From Trichostrongylus colubriformis (lineage: Eukaryota; Nematoda; Chromadorea; Rhabditida; Trichostrongylidae): a stretch of DNA of 64,000 nt. A program made the position numbers and the translations under genes. Positions within the stretch are counted from its first letter, which is position 1; the number at the start of each line of letters is the position of its first letter. The stretch spans positions 51,010,591 through 51,074,590 of the forward strand of contig OZ022258.1 of the NCBI GenBank assembly GCA_963978905.1, given 5' to 3'. The notes beneath the pieces are model-generated. The model was given only the letters and a program-made list of their open reading frames with translations. It made no database searches and was not told where the DNA came from. Shown here piece by piece: positions 41,374 through 53,330 of the stretch.

Positions 41374-42554
41374 GTTGATGCAAAATGACTTCGGTTCCAA
41401 GATATGTATAAATAAGTAGATTTTTTACCGTAAACTATTCCATCTCGAGAAATGTCAGACATACCTTCTGGTAGGTTTTTTTCTGCTCTTTCGATAACTT
41501 CTTGGATTTTGCTCTAATTTCCCTGGCCGGCCTTTTCCAGAGCTGCGAATGATCATGAACCGACGCGACTATGGAGTCATCATGCTTTACGAATTAAATT
41601 AGGACAGTCCGCAGCGGGGGCAGCCCGTAACCTCAGCAGTGTTCTTGGTACGAATTGTCCTTGCGAACGGATAGTGGAGCTCTGGTTTTAAAAATTCGCT
41701 TCTGACGATTTTGATCTCGAAGGAGAGTCGGGTCGCGGCCGCAGATGGTCGCTTAATGATGAATATATAAGGAGGGAAGTCGAAGCAAATCCGGAGACGA
41801 ATACACGTACGTTAGCAGAAGACCAGGGCGTACATTACTCTATAGTGGCCAGACATTTGCTGGAAATCAGCAAGGTGAAGAAGATGTCGAAATATGTCGA
41901 AGTGAGTGCCTCATGACCTGACCGATGAGCAGCGTCTGGCGCGTTTCGACACCTGCTCTGATCTCCTAGTTCGCCATAAAAATGAGCCATTTGTAAGCCG
42001 TATTATTATATAACTGTAGATGAAAAATGGGTTCCTTGTGATAACAGGGAACGGGGAATAGTCTGGGTAGATAAGAATGCTTCTTCAAAAGGTTTCCTAA
42101 ATCCGACCTTCACCCTAAAAAAGGTTATGGTTACTATGTGGTGGTGTTGTAGAGGTGTAATCCATAATGGTTTCCTGCAACCTGGTCAGCCAGTCACAGC
42201 AGAGTTTACTGTTGTAATCAGGAGCAAATGTATAGGAAGTTGCGAAAATTGTGGTCCGTGGGGGGTGGATAGAAGAGGGCCGATCCTGTTGCAGGACAAC
42301 GCAATACCACACATCCCACAAATCATCGGCAAAAATTGATCCACTTGGGTGTAGAAATTCTTCCCCACCCAGCGTATTCTCCCCACCTTCCCCCCACCGA
42401 CTATCATTTTTTTGGAGCCCTCAACTCTCATCTGCGTTCGTTGGCAAGAATGTGTAGATTCTGATGACTTTTATTTCCATCAATTGACTTGTGTTTAAGC
42501 TGAGTTATAGTAGTTTGAAGTATGCGGTCCGTTTTCGAAATTAATTTTGCAACC
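41374..42554 (+). pseudogene. Dead mariner element and transposase
   Basis: Ends are GGTTGATGCAAAATGAC and, reverse-complemented, GGTTGCAAAATTAATTTC. Inside, in several frames with stops, are GQSAAGAARNLSSVLGTN, SGRGRRWSLNDEYIRREVE and a mid part with TVDEKWVP (first Asp), then VMVTMWWCCRGVIHNGFLQ, ILLQDNAIPHIPQ (second Asp), and LPHPAYSPHLPPTDYHFF (third Asp kept; D of YSPDL changed to H). Several stops and frameshifts make it non-functional. It is the oldest-looking mariner here. Confidence 0.85.
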
Positions 42555-42758
42555 CAGCTGAAAAGGTTTCCAACCAGCAGCAAAGACCGCTTGTGAAATG
42601 GTCGTGAAAGATTATTGAATGGTACGAATGGATGAAAAACTCACAGTGGCGCCATCTTGATGATCCACATGCTTTGGTGGACACAATTCTGCGACCAAAG
42701 TACCTAAATGTAATGGGCGTGTTAATACCACCACCATAGCCCCATGAGGCTGATGGTC

Positions 42759-43240
42759 TTAAAGGCACAATTCACGATAATTTTCGTGCGTCTTCGCGTT
42801 CCGTAATGGCTCTGAGGGTGCTGAAGAACACATAAGCGAAGCAGCAGTCGAAGAAATTTCTGAAAATCCTTGAAATAAGGTGTTTCTGAACTTTTGCTTC
42901 GGCGAGTTTTCAACTCAGAAGCCAGCATTTTACCAAGTTTTCGCGTGATGATATCACTCGACGAGGTTGCTATTACTATGGAAATCCTCCCTACCTTATC
43001 TTATCGCAGTCCATATCATGCCTCTTATCCACGTAGATGTCACCGCTGCTCTGCTGGCTAAGTCGTAGGATGGGTGTGGGCCATCTTGAGCCGGTGGCCG
43101 CCAGCTGACTCACGGGTTCTTTACGCGTTTGGCGCTAAACCCTCGCACCCGGTGATAGCACACGCTTTACCGTTGTGGTAAGGTCTATCTACTCGCGGAT
43201 GGAACCAAGACACTCATATTATCGTAAACTGTCCCTTTAA
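42759..43240. mobile_element. TTAA-flanked MITE (482 bp)
   Basis: Ends AGGCACAATTCACGATAAT and, reverse-complemented, AGGGACAGTTTACGATAAT are bounded by TTAA. Copy A of the surrounding repeat shows the empty site (GGTCTTGAAGAACGAACTC at about 3153). The interior is non-coding, with a GC-rich stretch near 43070-43170. Confidence 0.8.
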
Positions 43241-43815
43241 GGAACAAGCTCTGTGAGAATTTCTTTGGATTTCAACATGCGATACTGCTGGAGCGAAGCA
43301 GAGGTAGCTGTTGTGCCTCGTCATTACAAGATGAACAATTCTCGGATCAATGACCGCACGTGCCATATCGAGCCCCTAACCCCTTTTCGGTCTTTAAGTT
43401 AACAACGAAGCACTTCGAAGGAGCAAGTCTACATCAGTTGCAAGTTGCTGGTCAAGGTATAGGCTAAATTGTATTCAAATATCGCAACAATTTTGAAGAA
43501 AAGTAGAATCCCAAGCATGTACCGGAGGAGGTTCCAACAGCTCCGAATAACATTTTATAGTTGCTTCCTTAATACAGATGAAGGGTTTTCCTCAATTACG
43601 TGTGAGCCATGCCCGCTGCGAAGGCTCGATTTCAAAATCCTGCCTATTCCGGAGACCACACCCCAGTTTGTTGCTAGCGAAGTATTTTTATTTTATACTG
43701 TAATGGTATTAGCAGAAAAGAATTCAGAGAACCGTGTAATGTCCCAGAGTCCTGAGGAGTACAGAAAAATTGAAAATCTCGCAGACATGTCCTTCCCTTT
43801 TCCACTAGATTATAG

Positions 43816-44389
43816 ATTGATATTTGCGACTTTTCTTCGGAATTTCATAGAAGCTTCAGTACGCTTAAAGGCACCGGGCGGAGGGCAATTTCGGTTCACC
43901 GTATGGGAGGACGACGGCTTGTAGTTGCCGCAATGCACACACGGCACCTTGCCAAGACGTCGGAAGTGAATTAATTATATTTTTATTGTTATCACATATT
44001 TTCTTACGCCTTCGCTTATTTTTCATTTTAAGGCACACCGCGCAATAATCAAAGTCGTCAATCACCTTTTCAGGGCAGGTAGACCCTTGGATGGTTATGA
44101 AGGTCCACCCTTTCGCGGTGCGACGGCTCACCTTTGCACGAGAACCGATGGCAGGGAGCATTATTTTCGGTAGTTGTGATGGGTTTTGATTCATTTTTCT
44201 TCACTGGTGAGCAAACCAGGGCCTCTACAACCTGTATCACGCGCGATAGCTCTCACAATTTTCGCGAAGTGTGCCTTTAACTGTTTTACTTGTTGTTGCT
44301 ATGTGTTGTTTCGAAACAAAAGGATGTTGTGGATTCACAACCATAATAACTCATTCTTATCACCTAGCAACTAGAATCGAATGATAACA
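43816..44389. other. No recognisable feature
   Basis: A 109-codon minus-strand frame (43865-44194, with FDYCAVCLKMKNKRRRKK) is present but unrecognised and not supported otherwise. Confidence 0.35.
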
Positions 44390-44697
44390 TGTTAGTTCAA
44401 GTTGTTTTCTCTGGGACATATCTTAGATAAGTAGCAATTGAAAAGATACCGCAGGCATGACCTCGCGGTATCATAAGTGTGCAATCAACTATGTATCCTA
44501 GGTATTGTCTTCCATCCCCTAACAGGAGTGTTTCCACTGGACCTTTTCTGTCCATGATTGTGACCATATCTATGCACCGCCCACATTTGTCTGTATATAA
44601 ACCCCTATTACGATGTATTATGGTCGGTTATAGTACAAAAAATACGTCGTAATCAACATATACTACACGTGCCTGTACAACCCTCAGTAATCCACCA
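44390..44697 (+). repeat. Possible 5' LTR with TATA box
   Basis: The segment starts TGTTAG and ends CCACCA. It has a TATATAA box at 44594-44600 and is followed, after AA, by TGGTGCATCGACCGTTGG, which could be a tRNA primer site. No second LTR copy was found in the window, so this is a hypothesis. Confidence 0.35.
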
Positions 44698-45491
44698 AAT
44701 TGGTGCATCGACCGTTGGAAAAAACCACCCCTTCTACGCTAGCTCATCTCAGTGAGAGACAGAAGGTGAACAACATCAACTAGGAAATCAAATTTCTTCT
44801 ACGATTTCTCCCTGAGAAACACAGAAATTTGAAACCCTCTACGCTAGCTCTCCCCGGTAAGAGATAGAAAATAACTTTTACTTTCCACCAGCTGGAAACA
44901 AATCAAACCGTCCAAGCCAGTTCCCCAGTGAGAAATTGACGTTTGACCTCAATCTTTCTAACAAGTTAGAGAGAAAAGCAATAGTTTATCCGTGACTCTT
45001 CACAGATTCAGAGAACTATCATTGAAAACCCTGTCAAGTCATTCTTCTCAAAGAAACGACAGGTAATCAAATAACTCATTTCTTCCGAACGAATTCGAGA
45101 GAAATTTGAGAAATTTTCTGGAATTCTTCCATAAGGATTCAGATGAAACCTTCTGCGCAAGTTCTCCTCAGTGAGAAAACAGAAGAAACCTGAAATTTCG
45201 TTTGAGTCCTCCCTGAGAAATCCAGAAAAAGAAGGAAAAAGACCCGTGTGGCCGGAAACGTCCTACATGGAGCCAACGAAGTTAGAAACCAAATTAAACG
45301 TAACTGAAGCAACACATACAGCTTCATACGCATCATGTGGTTCCGAAATCCGTACAAAAAATCAACAAAGCACAAAGTAACTTCAACTCCTCAATAGAAA
45401 AGCGGCCATAAACACCAAAACGACAGAGATCCAAGTATACAAAACCAGAATAACACTTGTTTGCACTCTAATCAGATCACGTGAGGCAAAT
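44698..45491 (+). other. Leader-like region with short degenerate repeats
   Basis: Blocks such as CTACGCTAGCTC and CCAGTGAGAAA or CAGTGAGAGA recur about every 80-100 bases (about 44735, 44840, 44910, 45160). It lies between the possible LTR and a small ORF. Confidence 0.4.
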
Positions 45492-45803
45492 ATGAAGCAC
45501 TTAGAATTACCATTCGCATTCCCCTCCCAAAACGAAGAATGTGAGGCCTACATCAGAGAGAAGACTGCAATGCTAAACCATTCGATGACAAATAACACAA
45601 AGGCAAAGCAGTTACACGATACCCACCTTAAAAAAGCGATCGAAACAATCAGTTTACGATCGGAACAAAAGGAAGGAGAAAAGTTGATGCTCGAGTTACG
45701 CAAACATCTGAAGCTTGAATCGAATAAGTTGGAAATTGCGGTGATACAATGGCTGAGCGCAATTGACTTCAGAAAAGAAGAGTTGGCACTTGCTCCATTT
45801 TGA
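45492..45803 (+). CDS. Unrecognised 103-aa ORF, possibly a gag start
   Basis: An ATG-started frame reads MKHLELPFAFPSQNEECEAY and continues as a strongly charged, probably helical protein (SLRSEQKEGEKLMLELRKHL). No family was recognised. Its place downstream of an LTR-like segment, primer-like site and leader suggests the beginning of a retroelement gag, but no protease or polymerase follows. It could also be a chance ORF. Confidence 0.35.
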   Translation: MKHLELPFAFPSQNEECEAYIREKTAMLNHSMTNNTKAKQLHDTHLKKAIETISLRSEQKEGEKLMLELRKHLKLESNKLEIAVIQWLSAIDFRKEELALAPF

Positions 45804-47003
45804 AGATATGGCATAGCTCAGGTAGTCATTCGAAAGCAGCAACCTAGCAGACCCTGCTTCACTAAGACGCACTCATATGGTTAAGTTTGAAGGAAGTTAT
45901 GACCATTTTAGTGAAACACTTCGAAATTTTCCTTATCAAATCCTCATCTGGAAACCCATATCGAGAACTAAGCAACCATTAGGAAAGACAAACAGCAAAT
46001 AGATAAGTCTGAGGTAGTTATTAGAAAAACAATTTACAGCTGTTTGAAAGATGGGCTCTAGGTAAAGTTTGAAGTATTTTTGAATTGTCGGAATTTAGTA
46101 TAGGAAAGATAACGCGCTCCATCGTGATCGCCGCGTCGCAGCCGTCTCCTGAAATGGTTCTTGCTTTCACCGCAGTTTTGCCTTCCTTTACATATTTATC
46201 TTCATCTTCGACTTGTATTACAATTCTATTCATATAACAACCGTTTTTTTTATCTTCGATTCGCATCTTCGATTGGCATATAACAATTAATTATAGAAAA
46301 TAGACCATATTGGTCGATCTCACCCCTGATTTTACACTTCATTATCTTACTTTGAAATTGAGCAAGGTCGAAAATGTATTTTTATCGCAAAGGCACATTC
46401 CAAGATAGTCAGAGTAGTCGTCTTACTTTTTCTGGGGCAGATAAATCCTCAGGTCTAGGTTACATTCTGTAGGGACGGACTGGACGGTAATTCCTTCGAT
46501 TTTGAAGGAAAGGACTTCCTTGTTCGAGGAAGTTGTTAACTTCTTTTGCATTCCTATGCTCATGCCTGAGCAGCTATTGCCCTGAAATGTGCCTCTGAGT
46601 TCAAAGTCGGGCGATTAAGAGCTGTTAGAGTTCTATGTTTTTCAAGTTTGACGTGCTGCTAGATGAAGTGTGATGCATTCTTTCACGCAATATTTTCGAA
46701 TTGGGCTCAACGGCAGCTGTACAAGCATAAACTAAGCTGATTGTGAGATTTCAGAAAAGATTCTCTTCGTCCTCCTCCGTGGCTTGCGTTATTTTCCTCT
46801 CTATTGTCAGCAGCCAATCATAAAAAGGTATGTGCCCCTGCAATTGCTACCAGTGGAGTGCTATCACTCGATGTCAGCCATCCCACTATGTTGTCGCCCT
46901 CCTGATCTGCGACAATATTTTTTCCCTCTTCTGATTTTTTTCGAACTTACGCCTCATCCCGCGAGTCATACTGATGTAGCTTACTCATACTACGCATGAG
47001 AGG
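45804..47003. other. No recognisable feature
   Basis: No gene, repeat or RNA was recognised. Confidence 0.4.
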
Positions 47004-48044
47004 TTAAAGCTGCTCTTGTAATGTTGCTTCCTTATGAACTATTTCAGATAAAATGTGTATGAGTTCAGTAGGGATGAGATTGTGTGTGTTTCCAGTTTTG
47101 TCGAAAATCTTGCTGCTGATGTGACGAGGAAGTTTGTTGAGTAAGATAGATCCCAGTGCAATTTCGTTCGAGTCTTCACCATAGGCGCATAACTGTCTAC
47201 TTAAGGCAAACATTTTCTTGTAGAGTGACTGAAGGTTTCTTCCCTCAGGATCACATGGTGGTAGATGGCAAGCTGACTGAACAAGATATGCCGCGTCGTG
47301 ACTTTATCATCATATCTTTCTTGTTTATATCGAGCGCGGTATGGTAGTTTGCTGCCGTTATAGCTAATCCTTGGATTGATTGTAGGGCTCTTCCTCGCAG
47401 ACAAGATTTAAGCAACGAAAACTTGTTCGTATCGTCCAGTTCCGCTTTATCACCTATTAGTGTCGAATAGCGTGAAAAAAATTCTTGAAACTTCAACAGG
47501 TTATCAAACGTTGCAAGATCGAGTCTGCTTAAGAGGGAGGCATCGACAATGCTCATCATACAACCTGGCTGGATCTGCGGCTGACTGTGTGAAACAGGTG
47601 TTCGTCGAGTTTGAATCGGCTGCTCTACGTAATCGTGAACATGATCAACTGAATTCGACGTTCGAGCCGTTAAATGACGTCCCGCTAACTCACTTTCAAT
47701 CAAGTTGAGGATTTCGTCGATTTCTGAAGGATACTCACCGCTTTTTTCATCAGTTGAGTGTAATTTCTGTAGTTCTGCACATATTGAAGATGGGCTCATT
47801 CTTCTTCGGAATCGGTCGTCTGCGCATTGAACCATACGATGTGGAGCTGCTTAATGTTCGAGTGTGTCTTCAGCAGTTCTTCTCGTTTCTCGAAGATTTC
47901 TTCTCTTAAATCTGCAATGTCCTCATTGTTGAGCAGCGTAAACGCTGTGTCTCCTTCCGTGACGTCGACGCCTTGAAGTATCTCCTTCATGGTATCACAC
48001 TGTCGCATGAGCTGTTTCTTGCGCAGGTCTATCTGCCGGCGCAC
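47004..48044 (-). pseudogene. BEL/Pao retrotransposon gag remnant
   Basis: Minus-strand frames follow one another with shifts. The first (48044-47796) starts MRRQIDLRKKQLMRQCDTMK. The second (47835-47251) holds the gag core of the DUF1759 type: LDLATFDNLLKFQEFFSRY, KFSLLKSCLRGRALQSIQGL and AANYHTALDI. Then come YDDKVTTRHILFSQL and, in the last frame, LGSILLNKLPRHISSKIFD, ending at 47004. At least two frameshifts break it. No protease, RT or integrase was seen on the 3' side and no LTR was identified, so it is a fragment. Confidence 0.75.
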
Positions 48045-49411
48045 CTTACCGCTATCAACATCTCTTCGTGACAGGTCGGAGTTCTCGTCGTTACTGTGGT
48101 CGCCGTGGTTGCCATCGCTGTGGTTGCCGCCGCGTGGTTGCCGTCGCCGTGGTCGCCATGTTCTGAACTCTGCACACCTTCAGGAGGAAGATTCATTCGA
48201 AGAAGTGAAGAGAAGTGAAGAGAAGTGATCTGCTGACACAAAATGGGGTTTATATAGTCAACCCTCGTGATAAAATGAACACGACACAAACAAATGATAT
48301 CATTCATTCCGTATAGGGATCGTTGATAGAGGTCTTCTTGTAGCATGCAGGAAACCCACTGTGAAAGTGGTGATCATTGATCAGTTTTGGTCACAAAGAT
48401 GGGACTAGAATAGGTCTTGAGCCGAGGCGATAAAAATCGACGGTCGGCATTGCGAACCGATTGTTGTCAGCCTGCTTGAGCCTTAACGCCATGCCATGTT
48501 CTTCAAGCAGCCACTATCATTTGTGTTTTTGGACGCCAGTGGTTACTAGTACACAAGAAAAGGGCTCGATAAAAAAAAACGATTACAAGCGATAGCACGC
48601 GACACTGAGTGAGAGCCATAGCCATCAGTAAGCATGGTTGCGCAGCCCTCGAGAAGGTTACCAAATCAAGATAGTCAAATAGTAACGAGGCAGAATCGAT
48701 TTATTGATGAGCTCGATTGGAAAAGCCCTCACGTCACCATAGAACGGACCATGAGATTTCAAATAGCAGAAAAAGAAATAAAGTGACATTGCCGAAGTAT
48801 GAGAACCAACGAAAGAGGATAATTGCACAAAAATAGATATAGTTAATATACGTCATAAGCCATCTGCAGATAATGAACCTCATAAGTTATAAGATCTTAA
48901 GCATACGCAGGATCAAAGTATCACAAAAATTGAATGAAAGAAATATAGATAACAAAATGGGTGATACGCCGATAATGATGGTCTAAGCATAAATGATAAA
49001 AAAGGAAAACAATTGTAAAGTAAAAAAAAACAGCTCCACAGCATCTCACTGGTCAGGATTATCGAATGTTGCCCTCCACACCTCCCATCCCGCCTCGACA
49101 TATCTGTAGATCAAGGTAGGTCAAACTCTGCTCAAAACTACAAACGCTAATCTAATTCTCTTGTTATCAGTTATGAGGTTCATCTTGTCTCTTACATGAA
49201 TCTCATTCGGTTTCAATCATTCGAACAACAGCTTAATGACGGCTGCTTTGAGGGCTCAACTTCAACGGCTTATATAAAATTTTTAGCCGATCTGTTCTGT
49301 CGGCGAACATCGGCCAACATATCGCCCTTATATGTACATGTACCGCACTAGGTCTTACTCTGCCCGAGTCCGAACTGCCTTACTTGATGTCCATCTGCAT
49401 ACCTGAAACAC
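48045..49411. other. No recognisable gene
   Basis: A GC-rich imperfect trinucleotide-like stretch (about 48090-48160, GTGGTTGCC/GTGGTCGCC repeats) adjoins the gag remnant and may be its 5' flank. GAAGTGAAGAGAAGTGAAGA occurs at about 48208. Nothing else was recognised. Confidence 0.4.
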
Positions 49412-49821
49412 TTAAAGGAATGGCCCACGGAAAAATGAGCTATTCTGTTACCCATGCATTTATGTTGTACTTGCCTAATGTGGGCCACATGCAAAGTTTC
49501 ACGCGAAAAAAAATGTGTATCCGGCTAAGATGCAGCGCCACAAACCCTCGGCCGTGTGGGCGGGGCCTCCGCGAATGTGCCCACCCAGTCGTCTGCTGCG
49601 TTCGGAGACGCATTGGCGGAACAGAAAGTTAAGTTAACAATTTCAATCTCCCTTCCCAGCCGCGGCGGACGACGGAACGGGGCTTTTACTCGGAGGCCCC
49701 ACACCTGGCCGAGAATTCGGGAAGCTGTATCTTAGCCGAATTCTCTTTTTTTTTTCGCGTTAAACTTTGAAAAGTATATGGATAACAAAGAAACTTATTT
49801 TTCCGTGAACGGTTCCTTTAA
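49412..49821. mobile_element. TTAA-flanked MITE (about 410 bp)
   Basis: TTAA at 49412-49415 and 49818-49821. Ends AGGAATGGCCCACGGAAAAA and, reverse-complemented, AGGAACCGTTCACGGAAAAA. Inner parts also pair (CAAAGTTTCACGCGAAAAAA with its counterpart near 49760). Confidence 0.8.
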
Positions 49822-49892
49822 TTGTCCTTCCAAGAAAGGGTAGTGCCTCATCTGTATTTGTGTTCAGCTAAATAAATGAAAAACACCTAAGA

Positions 49893-50586
49893 CTAGCTGT
49901 CGCGGATCGCAACGGTGGCCGCCGGGGGCATCGCGCTCCAAGGCCCATCCGCGTGCGGTTGCAACTGCGGCAGCGCTTCGCGCTCGCGGTTGGCTTCGCC
50001 CTCTGTGGCTGAGACCAGTATAAAAGGCTGGTCGCCGACTGTCAGTCGGTTTTCACCGGGCAACGCCATGATGCTGCTCGGGATCTGGGGTGCGGAGCAC
50101 TTTGGCACTCGAGTAGTGGAGCGCTGGCACATGAGTTGGCCGGTGTCCACCCCTGCTCCCCGACTGGGAGCAGCCATGAGGTTCAGGTCCATTTCGGTAC
50201 CGTCAGCGACATGGTCAAGAGGAAACGCCCGGATGGGGGTCTACTACGTATAGCCGACTGATGGAGTCGCTCCAACTGAGGCGACTTGGGAGAGAAAGTA
50301 GCAGGTATGATATTAGTACGTTGATAATAAATGTATTGTGTATGTTATATAGTGTTATGTCTTGAAATGTAGGATCTGTTCTTACAATGCATTTTGCAAT
50401 TCTATTGTTGTGTAACATCTTGCCCCTAGGTCCCCGGCGTAGGTCCGCCGAACCACGAGCGGGTGTCCTGGTGAGGCGTGGTGGTCCGATGGGGCCCTGA
50501 CCCAAAAGGTTGGAGCGACGGGGGTTTGTGAGCGGGTGTACTACCGATGATCGCACAAGATGAGTGTTCATCCGCGACACTAACTG
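49893..50586. mobile_element. Possible TIR element with an internal TATA box
   Basis: TGTCGCGGAT occurs inverted at both ends (49898 and about 50574). The inside is GC-rich and contains TATAAAAGG at 50020-50028 followed by a hairpin, CCGACTGTCAGTCGG. Frames on both strands are open for about 100 codons but were not recognised. The target duplication is unclear. Confidence 0.4.
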
Positions 50587-50639
50587 TCTACCACTCCATT
50601 CAAGTAAGACGCAGGCCTTTGCTAATTCATAAAAGCCAT

Positions 50640-51000
50640 GGCATCAGCATACTTCCAGGTGTCGAGGAAAATAGCCGCTTTAGCAGGACCCTTCTCCCTC
50701 TACGAAAACCTAATACGACCTCCCGTCTTTGACCTCTGTCAGCCACTGATGCCGGATTGTATAGTTACAATGTGTTCTATTGCCAGGTATTCTCACCTGA
50801 AGCTAAAAAATATTTATTTCACATCTCCCCACATGGATTCGTTGTAAGATAGCCTTCGCTTCACATTTGCTTTGTAAAAGTTTTCTTGTGAAAAATCCTA
50901 GTGTTCATCGCTGACCTCTGCAGGTACCCCTCTCGTTTGCGATCAAATACGACCCTCCTATCGAAAATCCTCCACTTCCGTTGTACCCTGCATGGCATAT
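50640..51000 (+). repeat. Dispersed TACGACCCCC-type repeat, copy
   Basis: It aligns with 32835-33155: CTCTACGAAAACCTAATACG, then TGCCGGATTGTATAGTTACA, TGCAGGTACCC, AATACGACCCTCCTATCGA and TTCCGTTGTACCCTGC. Confidence 0.65.
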
Positions 51001-52889
51001 AAAAATCAAAGATTTGCGGGGTCTGACCGATAGCAGTTCAATGCTTCTATCGCTATATTAGGCTGATACCAATAAGTCGGCCAGAAAGGTTCATAGATTT
51101 GTTTGTTTGGATGGTCACTGAGCTGGGATTTGATCAACGGAGTGTGTGTGTTAGCGACGCCACTTCTCGTCCACCTTTCCTATCATACATGCCCAATATT
51201 TAATCGATAACTATTGGGCACTTCATGTTCGAAAGAAGCAAACTATTTCTTCGACTTCTACAGGTTCTGGATTAAATGTGTCATAGTTTGAATGGAAGTA
51301 CAAACCGTGGCGCCTTCTAAAGTCAGTTAGCTTATCAAGTTGTGATGGGCACAGCATAATCCATGGCTGTTTGGGGGTTTCTGTACAAAGCGTAAAGGGT
51401 AAATGGTAAAGTTTTGGCGTTAATCAAGCCCTTTCTGAGATACGCCGCGCATTCTAGTCCCATTCAGGATCGTGACTGGTAGCTGAATGCGGTACAGTGA
51501 CTTACGGGAGCCAACCGATGTACATGTCAGTGCTTTTATCGTCCCATACAAGTCTGCATCTTATTCATCTGCCTTGGAGAAACTCAAGGCTTGGTTGGCT
51601 AGGACGAACTTTGATGCAATATTTATCCCCGCACCATGAAGGACTGCGCAGCTGACGGCTCGTTCTGCTCATCATCTATCCTGAGACCACGGCTTACGAC
51701 CCCCTATCCCGCCCATCAAATACGACTCCCTATCGAGGAATCCTCGATTCCCGGCGTACCCTGACTACAGCACCTCTGTCTTTTATACAGACCCATAAAA
51801 TAGATCACCTTTCGCATCATACTCTTTCCTCTCTCTCCTATTTCCTTCTTTTTCCCTTGATTTCACAACTGCGCCTCTGCTTAGACTAGTTCACCATGAT
51901 TTGGTATGTCCGCCCTAGTCGCACATCTCTTCATTGGCGCATCCTTTCGGACAAAGTCGTGACACTGCCGCCACAGCATGGGTGGCCTTGCACCGGCGCA
52001 TCGTATCATCTGCTGCTTCGTATTTGTCGCATAGCGTGCTAATAATATGACATTTACCTTCATCTTATCTACGGCATCACCTCGCTTTGGCTCAACATAG
52101 AGGGAACTTTCTGGAAAATTTTTTCTGGTATTTGTTGATCAAAATTATACCAAACCATTTCATATATCACAGAGTCCCGAATATCCTCAGATCGTTTCAT
52201 TTCCACTTCTTTCAGAGTTTTTGAAAATTTGTGGAACTCACTATTACCTCAAATAGCTGTCCCGTGATCTCAACGAAATCAATAACCTCAGTAATCATTA
52301 TCTATCCCCTATCCATATATCAACATTTTTTCTAATTAAAAGTATTGAATATGACAAAAAGATGTTGAAGGTGGACGTACTCCTTCGAATTGAACTGGGT
52401 GGAATTTCTAGGCGATTGTCTGTTAGAATGGGAATCTGTATGTACAACATTGTCACTCAGACGATGCTCGAGGCCGGCGTGGAGATACATGCTCGGAAAT
52501 GGACCGTTCCCTCCAACCCTAATGGGACTCCTCTCAGTTTCCAACCCAAAAATACGATCCCCGTCGAAAATCTTTCGAAGAAGTGTGACCCCACTTCAGA
52601 TAGTGTACAAATGGAGACGAAGAAGCTCCACCAGCTCCCATACCATGATCTGAACCATATATGACTATTCAGGCTTAAAGACACTTCCAGGATTACCTCG
52701 AGTGGGTTAAAGCGCTGAATAATGAAGTTAGAAGCGCTGAGGAATACGCCGAGAAAGAAAAATCCGAAAAAGTCTCCGAAAATGGCAAAAATAAAACCTT
52801 CTGACATCTGGCCTTGGATGAGATTACCGCGTGAAAAGCAGGTTTCGAATCAGTTCTCGCTGGATGATATTATAAGGAACTCTGAGCTT
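51001..52889. other. Mostly unassigned; short piece of the TACGACCCCC repeat
   Basis: Only 51690-51775 (TACGACCCCCTATC ... CGATTCCCGGCGTACCCTG) is recognisable, as the end of the dispersed repeat. Frames at 52362-52807 overlap on both strands and were not assigned. Confidence 0.4.
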
Positions 52890-53330
52890 CATTTGTTTTC
52901 TCATATCACCGTCTCCTTTATCATTGGCATCTCTTCCTTATCTTATATTATCACACCAATCGTGTTGTTGCCACCTTCATTGCCAACAATCACGTCTGGA
53001 GTGGGCGGGCCTGGGCTGCTGGGTGGAGTCCCGTCCAAGAACTGACACCCACGCCTCGGTAAAGCCGCGTTCATACTTTGCGATGCCGGCGGCAGGGCGT
53101 GCCCTCGTGTCTCTGCGTCTCCGCCTATTCACCCTATCTCTTGACTTTCGTCTTCTCTGCACCTCTTCCATGCCAATATGCCTCGCTATCTGTGAACGCA
53201 GCCACGCCCTGCCGACGCAAAGTATGTGCGTGGCCTAAAGGTGCAGCCTACTGGCTGTGGGTCGAACTATCTATCTGACCAAAACGGGAGCTGTAATACC
53301 ACAACAATCATGGAAGGTTCCTTCAGAAAA
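52890..53330. repeat. Duplicated segment, partner of 40111-40400, with MITE
   Basis: It is co-linear with 40111-40400 on both sides of the MITE at 53063-53235. Confidence 0.65.
53063..53235. mobile_element. MITE with TAA target duplication (173 bp)
   Basis: Ends AGCCGCGTTCATACTTTGCG and, reverse-complemented, GGCCACGCACATACTTTGCG are flanked by TAA on both sides (53060-53062, 53236-53238). A 3 bp TWA target fits PIF/Harbinger-type MITEs. The paralogous empty site is near 40300. Confidence 0.75.

Larger units (their letters stand above)
40737..43815. repeat. Unclassified dispersed repeat, copy C, split by two insertions
   Basis: It matches copy A from CCTTGGACGGCTCAGTCCTC (A: about 1870) to the region ending CTTCCCTTTTCCACT. 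It is interrupted by a dead mariner (41374-42554), where about 445 bp of the repeat are also missing, and by a TTAA MITE (42759-43240). Confidence 0.75.

Noticed and set aside
43060..43180. tRNA gene in the GC-rich middle of the TTAA MITE
   Set aside because: Stems do not form a cloverleaf in either direction.
49915..50253. 112-codon plus-strand ORF as a host gene
   Set aside because: Both strands are open because the segment is GC-rich; no family was recognised, and it lies inside a possible TIR element.
52457..52807. 116-codon Phe-rich minus-strand frame as a membrane protein
   Set aside because: It is the complement of an A-rich stretch and overlaps other frames. Hydrophobicity comes from base composition.
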